A stretch of 64,000 bases of DNA from Bryum argenteum (GCA_037043015.1 CM073321.1:24813510-24877509); one strand, 5' to 3'. Shown: positions 23,721 to 35,988, counted from the stretch's first letter. The notes: a model not told the origin generated them from the sequence alone. A program made the numbers and translations.

Positions 23721-25213
23721 CTAATCATACTTGGTGCGATAATGATCATTTGGCACCGGCCAATGGAATGATTCCATGAAGCGGTTGACAACGTGGGTCA
23801 ACGTATACTTTGCATCAGCCACCATCTCCAAGTATTGGTCAAAAGCATTTGCCAAGTCTTGATTGCACCACCGGTCAGGCCCCGTTGTACTTTGGCAATT
23901 CTCGTAGGCCTTCGACATGCTCTTCTTGAGGATGCGTTGTGCTATTCGTGCCGTAGCAAACTCCTCCGAAGCGCAATCAAGAAGGGGAATAATGTGAATG
24001 TCATCACTCCGTTTGTACAAGTACGCCACCCGAGGATCTACCCAATATCGTGCTTGTAGAGTATCAATTCGCTCTTGGGGTTTTGTGAACGTATACAAGG
24101 ACCTCATTTTATCATCCATGCTCGTAGTTAGCCCCCAATCACATACTCCAATATACACCCGTGATTCATCTTGAGGGAAGTGAAGAAGTATGTTGTCTGG
24201 AGACACATCGTTGTGGAGGTAGTTCAACCGGTGGACTTCACACATGATATGCACTAAAGCCCAAGCAAGCTCTGTTCGTTTTTTGCGGAACCGAACCAAC
24301 TGCCAAGCTCGAATAAGCTCATCATCAGAATGAGGTGAGAGTCCGATCTCTCCATGAACATCATCTCCATATCTTGCATCAAGGGCCAACATCGATCGAA
24401 TCGTGCCGCCATTCCACCAATACGTATAGCCTTGGAATTTATTTGCATGAATGGCTATAAAACGAATAACACCTGGATGTTGTATCCTCACAGCAAGCGC
24501 CTCATTCTGATGCTCCACCTTGGCGAAGTCTGGTCGTGTCACAGCATGGATGGGAGTCTTTGCAGCAAATTCCCAAAACTCTTCAATACCCACAACCCCT
24601 CTTATGTGAACTTTGGAAATTGTGCCGTATCCTCCCCTTAGAGTCCTCTTCTCAAGCTCGATGATACGGGCCGTCATAGGAATTACTACCAAATTATTCG
24701 TGCACGAACCGACTCCATTAACCTTCCTTGTTCCGTGCGCCACCATCCTATGGAACCAACCCGGTTTTTATTATTGGAATACGGCCTCTCACTTCTTGAA
24801 AAGCCTCCGTCCTCAATACCACATCCCTGAACTCCTCATCACCCGCTCGAGTGGTTCTCTCATACCTCTTCAATATGTCGATGACATTCCAAAGAGCATC
24901 AATTAATCTATCCTCCATTCGATCCGTAGAAACCACGCTTATCGGTCTCCGTTCTCCACACCGGATCTTGGAGCGCTTCCATCATGAGGTCCATCATGTC
25001 CTCCTTGAATTTGGCCACAACTTCCTCTTTGTATCTCACGTATTTGCTAAACAAACGTGGAAGACTATTAGCCTCATAAAATCACACGATTACATTCTCC
25101 CGAAGAAAGTTCTTGCACTTATTGGATGGGTGCTCCCACTTCTCCAAATGTCTAACAACCCTTGGTCTCCGGCCTCGATTCCCCCACAACCCCCCAACCC
25201 TATGTTTGGGCAT
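23721..25213 (-). pseudogene. Protein-kinase-like gene, copy 1 (right end of hAT copy Y)
   Basis: A serine/threonine-type kinase fold can be read in the frame 24746-23721. It has the Gly loop GGYGTISKV (residues 38-46), a Lys in AAK (63) and a helix-C Glu (82). The catalytic loop is HNDVSPDN (178-185) and DWG (203-205) takes the place of DFG. All key catalytic residues are present, although HRD is HND. Upstream parts (ATG at 25213, MPKHRVGG, then a HLEKWEHPSNKC stretch and MEDRLIDALWN) lie in other frames or behind an in-frame stop. The N-terminal part is therefore broken here. Copy 2 at 61404 keeps a longer unbroken frame. The gene lies next to a TATA box, a GC array and a hAT tip. The natural substrate is unknown. 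Confidence 0.75.
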
Positions 25214-25379
25214 CTTTGTGAAAAAAAAAGCAAAATCTCCCCCCTTACAAACGAAAAGACTTCTTCCCTCCGCAGGATAAGGAGCCAGTGGATGAAAATT
25301 AAAAAAATTTCCAACCTACAGCTACTCCGCACCCTGATAACGAAGGAAAGAAGTGAGGAGAGTGGAGGACCGGTCGGCC

Positions 25380-25387
25380 TTATATAG
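25380..25387 (-). promoter_or_regulatory. TATA box of kinase copy 1
   Basis: Read on the minus strand this is CCTATATAAGG, directly after the GC array and about 165 bases before the ATG at 25213. Confidence 0.7.
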
Positions 25388-25389
25388 GC

Positions 25390-25855
25390 CGCGGTCGCAT
25401 GGCCGACCGGCGACCTAGATCGGACGGCCGATGGCCGACCGGCCCGACCGATCTGACGGCCGGCGCCGACCGGCGCGACCGATCAGCCGCGGCCGACCGA
25501 CCGATCGGACGGCCGGCGCCGATCGGACGGCCGGCGCCGACCGGCCCGACCGATCGGCCCGGCCCGACCGACCGTCGCGGCGGCCCGACCCGACCGTCGG
25601 ACGGCCGGCGCCGACCGGCCGGTCGCGGCGGATCGGACGGCCGACGGAGACCGCGGCCGATCGGTCGGCCGACGCCGACCGCGACCGATCGGACGGCCGA
25701 CGCCGACCGGGGCCGATCCGACGGCCGACCGAAACCGCGACCGATCGGACGGCCGGTGTCCGATCAAGCGACCGATCCGTCGGCTACTACCGATCCGACG
25801 GCGTCGACCGGTCGGTCGGCAAGGCCAATCGGACGGTCCTGGGCCGCCCGATTGA
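25390..25855. repeat. GC-rich near-palindromic array 5
   Basis: About 460 bases built from CCGACCGATCGGACGGCCG-type units with many perfect short palindromes (CCGATCGG, CGGCCG). It lies between the right tip of copy Y and the kinase TATA box. The array at 62968-63350 is a shorter version. Confidence 0.85.
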
Positions 25856-26019
25856 ATCCAACGGTAATCACCTACACTCACAACAATATTTGAACGGCTA
25901 CGATGCGATTTTCAATACGATCTGACGGTTAAAAAATTTACTACATGCATAGTAATCCCGATTTACCCCCCGGACGGACGTTCGGACGGTCCTGGACGGA
26001 CGTCCGTCCGACCAAAAAA

Positions 26020-26049
26020 ACCCAAAAGACGTCCGGATTGACATCCCTG
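26020..26049 (-). repeat. Right terminal inverted repeat of hAT copy Y
   Basis: The tip TGACATCCCTG ends at 26049, with the inner GACGTCCGGA motif as in the other tips. The next eight bases, CTCAAAAG, do not match the target copy at 4355, so this right end belongs to a different insertion from X. The sequence beyond it is coding sequence of the gene described next. Confidence 0.8.
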
Positions 26050-26211
26050 CTCAAAAGCGGTGATGATTTCTAATTCGTTGACGAGGGTCGGCTTCAAGAT
26101 CTTGTCGAGGGATTTCGTGTTGATATTCATGAAGCGTTTGACCATGGCCTCTTCAAAATCCTGAAGAAGAAAGAGCGACATCAATTCAAGAACATGACGG
26201 GATGATCATTT

Positions 26212-26335
26212 AGCTCGAGTCTTGCTAAACGCACAGAATTTAGGTCGAGTCAAGCTAAACGCATAGAATTTAGCTCGCATCGAGCTAAACACTGAAATTT
26301 AGGTCGTGTCGACCTAAACGCCACAAATCAAGCGG
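26212..26335. repeat. Short tandem repeats inside intron 2 of the DGQHH gene
   Basis: Three to four imperfect units of about 30 bases with the core GAGCTAAACGCATAGAATTT. The core GCTAAACGCA is the reverse complement of TGCGTTTAGC in the minisatellite upstream of the same gene (35989-36760). Confidence 0.6.
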
Positions 26336-26365
26336 ATGAAATTAACGAGAAAATGCGGGACTTAC

Positions 26366-27348
26366 CTCATAGTTCAATTGAGCGATAGCTTGCTCGATTG
26401 TTTCCGACCGGACTTGGGTTTTGCACCACACTTCTTGAACGACCCATATTCTATCCAAACACTTCTCGCGACCAATATGTTTGTGGCCCACGATTGTGTG
26501 AATGTTCCCGCGTTGTTGGTCTTGTTCGCCATGATAGACACGTCCATGATCATCTTCGCGTCTGAATGCCAAACAATATGCGCCCGCCAAGTCTTCAAGG
26601 CGGTAATCTTATCGGGGGAGATTCTAGCCTCCTTGATAAGCTCCTTCGCAGCTTCGACGTGATGCTGCCCATCGATCACACGGAAGTTGCACTTTGACTC
26701 GAGTAGTGCATTCCAGTCCCAAGTCGTAGGAGCCACAGTGATGATGGGCATGATGATGATGGTCTGCCTTGAATTCAAATCGATCAAATTCGTCAAGATA
26801 TTCCTGTAATGGACAACTCTAGCGGGCTCAAGCTTTCGGACGATGAACCGCGCATCAGCTTTCTCGAGGAGATCGATGTCTACGTTGACAGGAGCCGAGT
26901 CCTTGCCAAAAACGTAACAAGGCTCGCACTTTTCCCAAAAGTCCTTCAGAGTCTTACTTGCTGCTTCATAGTCGATGTCCTTCTCGGTTGTGGCATGCTT
27001 GATTGAAGGATTTATGTACGTAATTGTACTGCCTCCCAAATTACTCTTGATTCTCTTGGCCTGCTTAACTGGTGAGGGGTTCGAGTTGCGGCGTTTCCGC
27101 GAAGGCGTAGGAGTTACCTCAATGGAGGCCATACCGGACCGCGCTGTTCCTGACCCGATACCCTCCTCAAAAGCAGGCATGAGTGCCTTCTTTGCGGGTG
27201 CTTTGTCTTTCGCCTTGCTTCTCTCGTAGTCGTTCAGCGCACTCCAGATATGCATGCAATACTGCTGTTAGGTCTGCACGAATTTCTTCGGAGAGCTAAC
27301 ATTCAGTATGCCACCCACGATGTGGTCTACGAGTCCCGCCTCCGTCTT
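26366..27348 (-). CDS. Exon 2 part with the DGQHH motif
   Basis: This is the part of exon 2 downstream of the B1 insertion. It has a basic nuclear-signal-like stretch (PSRKRRNSN, KQAKRIKS), then EPCYVFGKDSAPVNVDIDLL, LEPARVVHYRNILTNLIDL and FRVIDGQHHVEAAKELI. The VIDGQHH block is typical of ParB-like domains, in which it contributes to a nucleotide or phosphate site. The assignment is from the motif only. Confidence 0.6.
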
Positions 27349-28641
27349 TGTCGCAACCCTTGCTAGCTCACCTTAGCTTACACCAACTTTTTCCCAACTC
27401 TAGCAAGTGTCACGAGCGCTAACTCTGCACATCCCCCACATGCACAAAGTTAGCTCTCCATACCAACCACCAAGCTCACCGCTTGGTTATCAATCCCTCC
27501 TACTCATGCAACCGGGACTCAACCCCTTCGTAGGTAGCCAATGGTTAGGTGCGGACTTCCACTTATGTCCAAGGCCCAACTTGGTGGCACTCCCATACCA
27601 CGCGGCCTAACCGCACTTGGTGGTGTCTCCTCACCACCGCCCATGACCACCATGGTGACCCCAAGGCCACCAAGTAATCACAACGCCGGCGGTGAGACAC
27701 CACCCCACATCGGTAGCACTCATGGTCCTCATTTTGCCCATATGAGTCCCCGTGGTGAAGCCCCAACACTAGCTCCCCACCGGGACTCACCTTGTCCTTA
27801 TGAGCCACCGTGGTGAAGCCCCAACACTAGCTCCACCCACCGTGCCTCATTTTGCACTTTGAGTCCCCATGGTGGAGCCCCAACACTAGCTCCACCCATT
27901 GGGACTCACCTTGGCTTGGGAGTCCCCATGGTGAGGCCCCAACACTAGCCACACCACTCGGGACTCCCACCTTGGTCACCACCAAGGCACCATGGGAGTG
28001 GGGAGGAGACCAGCCCTCCCCATAGTATACTCTGTGGGATTCGGCAGCCCCTGGTCCTAGGTGAAGGGCTGGACCCTCACACCTCTTAGTTTTGGAAGAC
28101 CACCCAATCTCCCAATGCCTTAGCCGCTGGAAGGCCCCGGGAGACTTCCCGAACCTTCCAGGGCTCGTATCTACCTCGTCCCGCATCCAAACGCGACGAG
28201 CGACCACTCTATCGACATCTACTCGTCAAGCAGATGCCGATAGACACCTTACTTGCCTCATTCCGACAAGTATTGAGGGAGTTATGCCCCTCTGAAGATT
28301 CGGGAGTCCCGGGCCAGCTTCCCAGTCCAGCACTGTCCCTGGACAGCACTCCCTTTAGTCCCACAATCTTCCAACTCCCATAACTTTTAGCTCACACCTC
28401 CAAATGAGGTGCTCCTTAGCATCCCGGAATCGTGGCAACATGAGCTTCCATAATCTCATGTCCATTCCGTCGTGGCTCCTAGTCTCCGTGGGTGAGAGGC
28501 GTCTCCAACGCCCGGGGTCCTCTCCCACACTAGGCCCACTTAGGTTCCCTTCACCTTGGCACCCCAAGGCCCGGGCGTCACTCCGGTGTCCCCCTTGGGC
28601 CCTTGGTGTTGCGGGCACTCCTCAAGGAGAGGTGCGCGACA
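27349..28641 (-). repeat. 3' LTR of B1
   Basis: 1,293 bp, TGTCGCAACCC to GGTGCGCGACA as read on the plus strand. It holds four to five internal repeats around CCCCAACACTAG (about 27750-27950). Confidence 0.95.
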
Positions 28642-31600
28642 CTCACCCCCACCTAATGGAGTCGATGCCCTCATCGACTATACTTGTAGTCGGTCACACC
28701 AACTCTTGGGTTGCCATCCCCATTGGTGCAGCATTGTGTTTCACCAAGGCGCGACCCCCACAATGCACTCTCAAACTTTGGCAAAGTCTCAAAGGTGTCG
28801 TCACTAGGTGGTCCGTTTAGTACCTGGACCTCTTCCAAGGCAACTAAATTACTCTAGACCCACCTACTTTGAGACCCTCTTGGATTGCCCTTACCTTGGC
28901 TCTCCAAGTTCGGCTCCACTAGCCTAACACTTCTTCCTTGACTACTAGGCTGGACCTCAATGCTTCCACCAAGTTGTCTTGGTTGCAAACCCAAGATGGC
29001 TTTTACACCACGACTCGATCGCACGGGGTAATGCCAAGTTCCGCCCAACTCGGATCCCACTATCTCTTTCGAGGCATGGGTTCATGACTCCCATGCACTA
29101 GCTTGCACTAGTTTGTGGGAGTGGCGCTTTTATGAGCACGCGCCATTACCTTGTCCCCGCCGGACAAGCCCAAGGCCAAGGGACTTCATGGTTTTATCCA
29201 CTCTTTCTCCTAGCCTTGGTCCCCATTACTCGGCCTTCCCAACTCGGTTTCACATCTCTATTCCCCCTCTTCCACCAACTTAGCACAAGTACAAGACTAG
29301 GACTCCATCTCATACTCTTCTCTTTGCACACACCAAAGCCAAACTTTATTGCCAAATCCAAAGAACAAGTACAAGTGTTGTGGATCTACGCCCAAGCTAC
29401 AAGTCATCCTCCCCACTACGGAGATTGATGTCCTCATCAATGCCTACGTTGCTTCTTGTTGGAGCTCCTATTCTTCTCAAAGTTCTCCACCACCTCCTTA
29501 GCATTCACCATGTCCTTTGCCGCCACCCACGTTGCTTCTTTCTCGTGGTATCCTCGCCACTTCACAAGGTATTCCTTGCTCTTGTTTTTGAGGTTCCTAC
29601 TCTTGAGGATGGCCTCTACCTCATATTCCAAATGTTGTCCAACCAACTCGGTGGTGGCGAATCACTTGCTTGCGATCCGGCCACAAGGTATCCTCCTTGA
29701 ATGGCTTTAACAATGAAACATGGAATGTTGGATGCACTTTGATCTCGGGTGGTAGCTCCAACTTATACACATCTTTGAACACCCGTTCCACAATGGGAAA
29801 CGGACCCGCAAACTTGGACATGAACTTTGGAGTGAGGCCTTCGGGCATGGTGAAGTTCTTCACATTCAACAACACCTTTTGTCCCACCTCATACTCCACT
29901 TCACGTCTTCGGCATTGACTTGCTTCTCATAGCGCCTTCTTGCCTTCTCCAACAACAACTTGGTTTTTTCCAACATATGTTCCCGCTTCTTGGCCAAGTC
30001 TTCACCATCTTGGTTGAACTCGGTGTTGAATGTGCCCCCTCGAGAGCTAAGTCGGCGAGGTTGGAGTGGCTCCACTCCATAGGCCACTTTGAAAGGTGAC
30101 TCCTTAGTCGCCGAGTGTGTGGCCGCATTGTAATCGAACTCCGCCAACCCCACATAGTCTACCCAATCACGTTGGTCCGCACTCACAAAGTTCCTCAAGT
30201 ATTGGTTCAAGACCCCATTCACCCTTTCGGTTTGCCCATCTGTTTGGGGATGAAAGGCGAGTGCTAAATGTCAACTTGGTTCCCACCTTCCTAAAGAAGT
30301 GTCTCCAAAATGCACTTGTGAACTTTGGGTCTCGATCGACACAATCACTCTTGGCAACCCGTGATGCTTCCACCATGCATCGAGAAAGATCTTGGCGGTC
30401 TCAAGCGCGATTGCGGTTCCTCTAGTTGGCACCATATGAGCCAACTTGCTAAACCGATCCACCATCACTAAGATGGCATCATACCCTTGCGACTCGGGAA
30501 GGCTTGTGATGAAGTCCATAGATACACTATGCCAAGGACCCGGCGGAATTGGCAATGGTTGCAACAAGCCCGCTTGCTTTTGATATGAAGCCGGTTAAGT
30601 TGGCACTTCACACAAGTCTTCACAAAGTGGGTTATGTCATCTTTCATCCCGGCCAATAGTACCTCCTTGACACCGTTGCAATGGTAGCCTTTTCTCCCCT
30701 ATGGCCGGCTATGGGACTATCATGTTCCTCCTTCAAAACCAACAATCTAAGCTTGCCTTGAGGAACATACACCCTACTTTGCTTATACTTGAGCAATCCA
30801 TTCACCAACTTGATCTCCTTGAGCTTCTTGCCCTTCCTAAGATCACCAAGCATTTGTTGTGCCTCGGGGTCCTTCATGTACCCCTCTCTTATCCGCCGTT
30901 CCCAATTGCCTTCACCCTTATACATGAGCCGCAAGACTTGGGTGGTGCTCATGGCATGAAACTCTTCCTTTCTACTTAGCGCATCCGGCACCACATTGTC
31001 ACGGCCCGGTTTGTGGATCAAGTCCACATTCATGAGCGCCAAAGCATCATGCCACCTCAATTGTTTGGCACTCATTTGTGCTTGTGTCTCAAAATACTTC
31101 AAAGACACATTATCGGTGTAGACCTTAGTCTTGTGCAACCCCAAGTAATGTTGCCATGTCTTCAAACAATGCACCACCGCAAAGAGCTCCTTCTCGTGAG
31201 TTGGCCATCTCCTTTGACACCCATCCAACTTCTTGCTCTCATAGGCAATTGGCCTACCATCTTGCATCAAGACGCCTCCAATGGCAAAGTCACTTGCATC
31301 TGTGTGGACCTCAAAGGGCTTATCAAACTCGGGGAACTTCAACACTTTGGTGGAGATGACAACTTGTTCTTGAGTTCCTCAAAGGCTTGGTAGCAAAATT
31401 CATCCCATACTTGGTTCACCCCTTTTTCAACAAGTCGGACAAAGGCTTGGCAATCTTAGAGAAGTTGCGTATGAAGCGGCGATAGTAGTTTGCTAGGCCA
31501 AGGAATGACCTAAGTCCCTTTTGTGTAGAAGGCCGCTTCCACTCTTGAATTGCCTTCACCTTCTTCATGTCCGGCTTGATTCCATCTCCGGTAACCACAT

Positions 31601-34100
31601 GGCCCAAGAACTCCATCTCAAGTTGTGCAAACTCACTCTTTTTCCCGTTAGCATAAAGCTTGTTGTCTCTAAGCTTCATGAGTCACGCCTCAAGGTGCCT
31701 TGCATGTTCCTCGGCCGTCTTGGAAAACACCAAGATGTCATCGATGTAGACAATCACAAAGTCATCCATTTCCTCTCGAAAGATGGTGTTCATAAGGGTT
31801 GTGAATGTTGAGGGTGCATTGCACAACCCAAAGGGCATCACAAGGAACTCATAAGACCCATACCTTGTGCGGCACGCGGTCTTTTCCACATCCGCATCCG
31901 CAATGCGGATTTGGTAGTAACCCGACTTCAAGTCTATGCGACTAAAGTACTTAGCTCCCGCCAATCTATCAAAGAGATCATCAATTCGAGGCAAAGGGTA
32001 GTTGTTCTTGATGGTCACCTTATTCAAGGCCCTATAATCAATGCACATCCTAAGCTTGCCATCCTTCTTGTCCACAAAGAGGACCGGTGCACCATATGGT
32101 GACTTGCTTGGTCTCACATAACCCCTTTCCAACAAGTCGTTTAGTTGCTTCTTTAGCTCCATCAACTCTTTTTGGTTTAACCGATAAGGTGCCTTAGAAG
32201 GTGGCTCGGCTCAGGTAGCACCTCGATCTTGTGATCCACTTCTCTTCTTGGGGTAGCTCTTTGGGTAACTCATTGGTAAGCACATCCTTGTACTTGGCCA
32301 ACACCTCTTGATTTCTTTGGGAAGTGGTTGTTGCACCCCCTTCCCCTCATGCCCAAGTTGCTCTTCACGAGCCATCACCACAAATTGATGTTCCAACATT
32401 TGGTCTAAAGAGACCAAGTTTAATTTGCCCCCGCTATTGAAGGGCCACGAGTTAACTTCAACACTAACTCCTTGCCATCACGGCGCACCACTAACCGTCT
32501 TGGCTTGCGCCTCACATCCTTTGTGTGCGCCTCAAAGAAGGTATCCCCTAAGATGAGGTCTACCTCATCCATCTCACATAATGTGAAATTCTCAACAAAC
32601 TCCAATGTCCCACACTTCAAGGTCACTTGCAACGCCACTTCCTCCGTCTTGTGCGGTTCGCCTTTTGCAAAACGCACATTGATGGGCTTGCTTGCTTTTG
32701 CGGTGGCAAGCCCAACTCCCTTGCTAGTTTGGGACTCATGAAGGAGTGCGTTGCCCCTGTATCAACCAAACATGAGACATCTTTGTCCTTCACTTGGGCC
32801 TCAAGAAACAAGAGGCCCGGCCTTGGCTTGAGGCTACTTGCCTTGGCCACAAAACCTCCTTCTAGTATGCGGTCTTCAACACAAGCAAGACTTGCAATGG
32901 TACTCACCTTCTTGTCGGGGCACTCCGCAATGAAGTGGCCAATCTTGCCACAACCATGGCACCTCTTGGCCTTGGTGTCATCACCTTTGTCTCCCCCTTT
33001 AGATGGCTTTCCCCCTTGGTGTTCCCTTTTGTTAGAGGCTCCACCATCCACTTGTCCCTTGTGTTTGTTGCCAAAGCAAAACTTCTTGCGCTCTTTGCCT
33101 CGAGCCGCATTCCTATTTGATCCGCTTTGTTGAGAGGGGCCACTTGACTTCCTCTCGGGTCCATCACCTCAATCCTTTCAACAATCTTGATGATGCCCGC
33201 CACATCCTCGGAAGTTTTGGGAACTTGAACAAGGCATCCACCACCCACTTTTGAAGCCCACCCAAAAAGATGCACTTCTTAGAGAACTCATCCATCTTGG
33301 GTGTGGCATTCATTTGGGCATTGAAGTCACGCACATAGGCCTTGAGAGACCCGGTGTGCCTCATTTGCACCAAGTTCATGCCTTCCCTCAACTCCCGATA
33401 CTACGGTGTGAAGCGTTCACTCAACAAGTCTTTGAAGCCACCCCAAGTCAAGTTTGCCACCAACTCCGGCTCTTGCTCCTTTTTGCTTGTCCACCATTGA
33501 AGAGCATGATCCTTGAGAAATATCACCGCAATGGAAACCTTGTCCTCCTCATCCGGCTTTTGGACATCATAGTAGTTATCCATCTCAAGAAGGAATTCCT
33601 TCACCTTCCTTGCCTTACCAAGTCCCGAGAAGGTGCTTGGCATGTTTACCTTAGCCAACTTTTTGGTGGAAGATGAAGGTCGGGACCCTTGCATCATGAG
33701 GTGTTCAATCAACCTCTCTTGGCGATCCCTTTCTTCCTTCCCACGCTTGAGCTCTTGATTCACGGAGTCCATGAACTCAAACATTCTCATTTGGAAAGCC
33801 AATTGAGGATCTTGTTTTTCCACCCCTTGGGAAGACTCTAGGCGTCTCGACCTAGAGCGCTCCTCTTCACCCAAGGGCTCCTCTTGAAGTGACAATTCCA
33901 TTTGCTCATTGCCCTCACTAGTGGCAGCTTGCTCATTGGAGTCATGAGAATGAGCCTCACTTGTAGGATCGGGGTCTTTGTTCCCCCTCGTGCGTGGCCG
34001 CTTGGAAGCTCCAGGCTCATCACCCTCAATGGTCTTCTTCTTGCCCATTGCTCCCTCACAACTTTGCACTTGGGTACTAAAAGCCTGCTCAGATACCAAG

Positions 34101-35392
34101 TGTCGCAACCCTTGCTAGCTCACCTTAGCTTACACCAACTTTTTCCCAACTGTAGCAAGTGTCACGAGCGCTAACTCTGCACATCCCCCACATGCACAAA
34201 GTTAGCTCTCCATACCAACCACCAAGCTCACCGCTTGGTTATCAATCCCTCCTACTCATGCAACCGGGACTCAACTCCTTCGTAGGTAGCCAATGGTTAG
34301 GTGCGGACTTCCACTTATGGCCAAGGCCCAACTTGGTGGCACTCCCATACCACGCGGCCTAACCGCACTTGGTGGTGTCTCCTCACCACCGCCCATGACC
34401 ACCATGGTGACCCCAAGGCCACCAAGTAATCACAACGCCGGCGGTGAGACACCACCCCACATCGGTAGCACTCATGGTCCTCATTTTGCCCATATGAGTC
34501 CCCGTGGTGAAGCCCCAACACTAGCTCCCACCGGGACTCACCTTGTCCTTATGAGCCACCGTGGTGAAGCCCCAACACTAGCTCCACCCACCGTGCCTCA
34601 TTTTGCACTTTGAGTCCCCATGGTGGAGCCCCAACACTAGCTCCACCCATTGGGACTCACCTTGGCTTGGGAGTCCCCATGGTGAGGCCCCAACACTAGC
34701 CACACCACTCGGGACTCCCACCTTGGTCACCACCAAGGCACCATGGGAGTGGGGGAGGAGACCAGCCCTCCCCATAGTATACTCTGTGGGATTCGGCAGC
34801 CCCTGGTCCTAGGTGAAGGGCTGGACCCTCACACCTCTTAGTTTTGGAAGACCACCCAATCTCCCAATGCCTTAGCCGCTGGAAGGCCCGGGAGACTTCC
34901 CGAACCTTCCAGGGCTCGTATCTACCTCGTCCCGCATCCAAACGCGACGAGCGACCACTCTATCGACATCTACTCGTCAAGTAGATGCCGATAGACACCT
35001 TACTTGCCTCATTCCGACAAGTATTGAGGGAGTTATGCCCCTCTGAAGATTCGGGAGTCCCGGGCCAGCTTCCCAGTCCAGCACTGTCCCTGGACAGCAC
35101 TCCCTTTAGTCCCACAATCTTCCAACTCCCATAACTTTTAGCTCACACCTCCAAATGAGGTGCTCCTTAGCATCCCGGAATCGTGGCAACATGAGCTTCC
35201 ATAATCTCATGTCCATTCCCTCGTGGCTCCTAGTCTCCGTGGGTGAGAGGCGTCTCCAACGCCCGGGGTCCTCTCCCACACTAGGCCCACTTAGGTTCCC
35301 TTCACCTTGGCACCCCAAGGCCCGGGCGTCACTCCGGTGTCCCCCTTGGGCCCTTGGTGTTGCGGGCACTCCTCAAGGAGAGGTGCGCGACA
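34101..35392 (-). repeat. 5' LTR of B1
   Basis: 1,292 bp and nearly identical to 27349-28641. Next to it, at about 34088-34100, lies the reverse complement of TGGTATC, an initiator-Met tRNA primer site. Confidence 0.95.
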
Positions 35393-35872
35393 GTCTTCCC
35401 CACCATGTAGCCCTTGATAGTGTTGTGCGAGTATCGCACTTCATTCGTAGGAAAGACGATGGTGAAGACGAATCCACGAACGTAGGTCACCTTAAGCGTG
35501 ATTAAAAGGTGTCACTCCTCATAGTTGACCGAGTATATGAAAGTGTTGTTGCAGAATGGGAGATGGGCTGGATTAGTTCCAGACTGTTGAAATAGGTGGA
35601 AAATTCCTTTCTCCTTCGGATACAAGGACCACGACACAATGGAATTCGGCTTAGGAGTCCACAACATGCCGTATTGCTCGACGTCCGCGACAGCAGAGGC
35701 AAGGACATCTGTGGTCTCGACAACTAGGGGCTCCAGGTATCCTTCAATAGTACTCAAGTCAAACGGTACCTGATTAAAAAGAAGCAACGAGAATTAGCTC
35801 GAAATGCACATGTCTTGGATATGAATTCAGAATTTAAAAAACAAACCATGAAAGTACAAGAAAAATTCATAC

Positions 35873-35967
35873 TTGATTGTCAAGAGGTTCATCCTCGACT
35901 TTAACGGATGTCCCTCTCTCTCGGCGGGAGCGGGAACAATTGTAGCAGTCTGCTTGGTGCGAGCCAT
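35873..35967 (-). CDS. Exon 1: ARTKQTA N-terminus
   Basis: ATG at 35967-35965 is followed by codons for ARTKQTA, identical to residues 1-7 of mature histone H3, and then TIVPAPAERE. The H3 likeness stops after the eighth codon (counting Met). Near the GA-rich run at about 35920 the frame seems to slip by one base. The shifted frame (TSVKVEDEPLDNQ) joins exon 2 cleanly through a GT-AG intron. Confidence 0.65.
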
Positions 35968-35988
35968 GTCTGCAATTCACCGCAATAA

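Larger units (their letters stand above)
27349..35392 (-). mobile_element. B1: full-length Ty3/gypsy chromovirus (family B)
   Basis: An LTR-to-LTR element of 8,044 bp with target copies GTCTT (27344-27348 and 35393-35397). LTRs are 27349-28641 and 34101-35392. They differ at fewer than about ten positions by eye (under 1%), so the insertion is young. Reading leftward the parts are primer site near 34100, gag (about 34060-33160) and a zinc knuckle, CHGCGKIGHFIAEC (about 32940). Then come protease (DTGATHSF, about 32755), reverse transcriptase (about 32165-31680, YIDD), RNase H (about 31340-30960), integrase (about 30700-30170) and a chromodomain (YLVKWRGY, about 29560). A non-coding 3' stretch and the 3' LTR follow. 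It is complete in layout, but the coding part has roughly half a dozen breaks. Confidence 0.95.
26050..35967 (-). pseudogene. Host gene for a histone-H3-tail-like, ParB-like (DGQHH) protein, split by B1 and cut by hAT copy Y
   Basis: Exons on the minus strand: exon 1 35873-35967; intron 35770-35872 (GTATGA to ATCAG); exon 2 35769 down to 26366, interrupted by retrotransposon B1 with its GTCTT target copy; intron 26161-26365 (GTAAGT to TTCAG); exon 3 26160-26050, where the hAT tip cuts the coding sequence after TAFE. The protein starts MARTKQTA, has VKVEDEP before intron 1, then FDLSTIEGYLEPLVVETTD. Further on it has LEPARVVHYRNI and VIDGQHHVEAAKEL, which resemble a ParB/sulfiredoxin-type fold. 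One likely single-base slip in exon 1, two in-frame stops and one late frame step are seen, so it is a pseudogene or carries base errors. The 3' end of the gene is not in the window. Function unknown. Confidence 0.7.

Noticed and set aside
27541-28820. Several 80-140 codon frames inside the family B LTRs (also at 34293, 40561, 43529, 50288, 60304)
   Set aside because: The same frames recur in every LTR copy because the LTRs are identical. They have no domain and overlap on both strands.
28642-29430. Open frames between the B1 chromodomain and its LTR
   Set aside because: This is the non-coding 3' stretch of the element, shared by B2 and B3.
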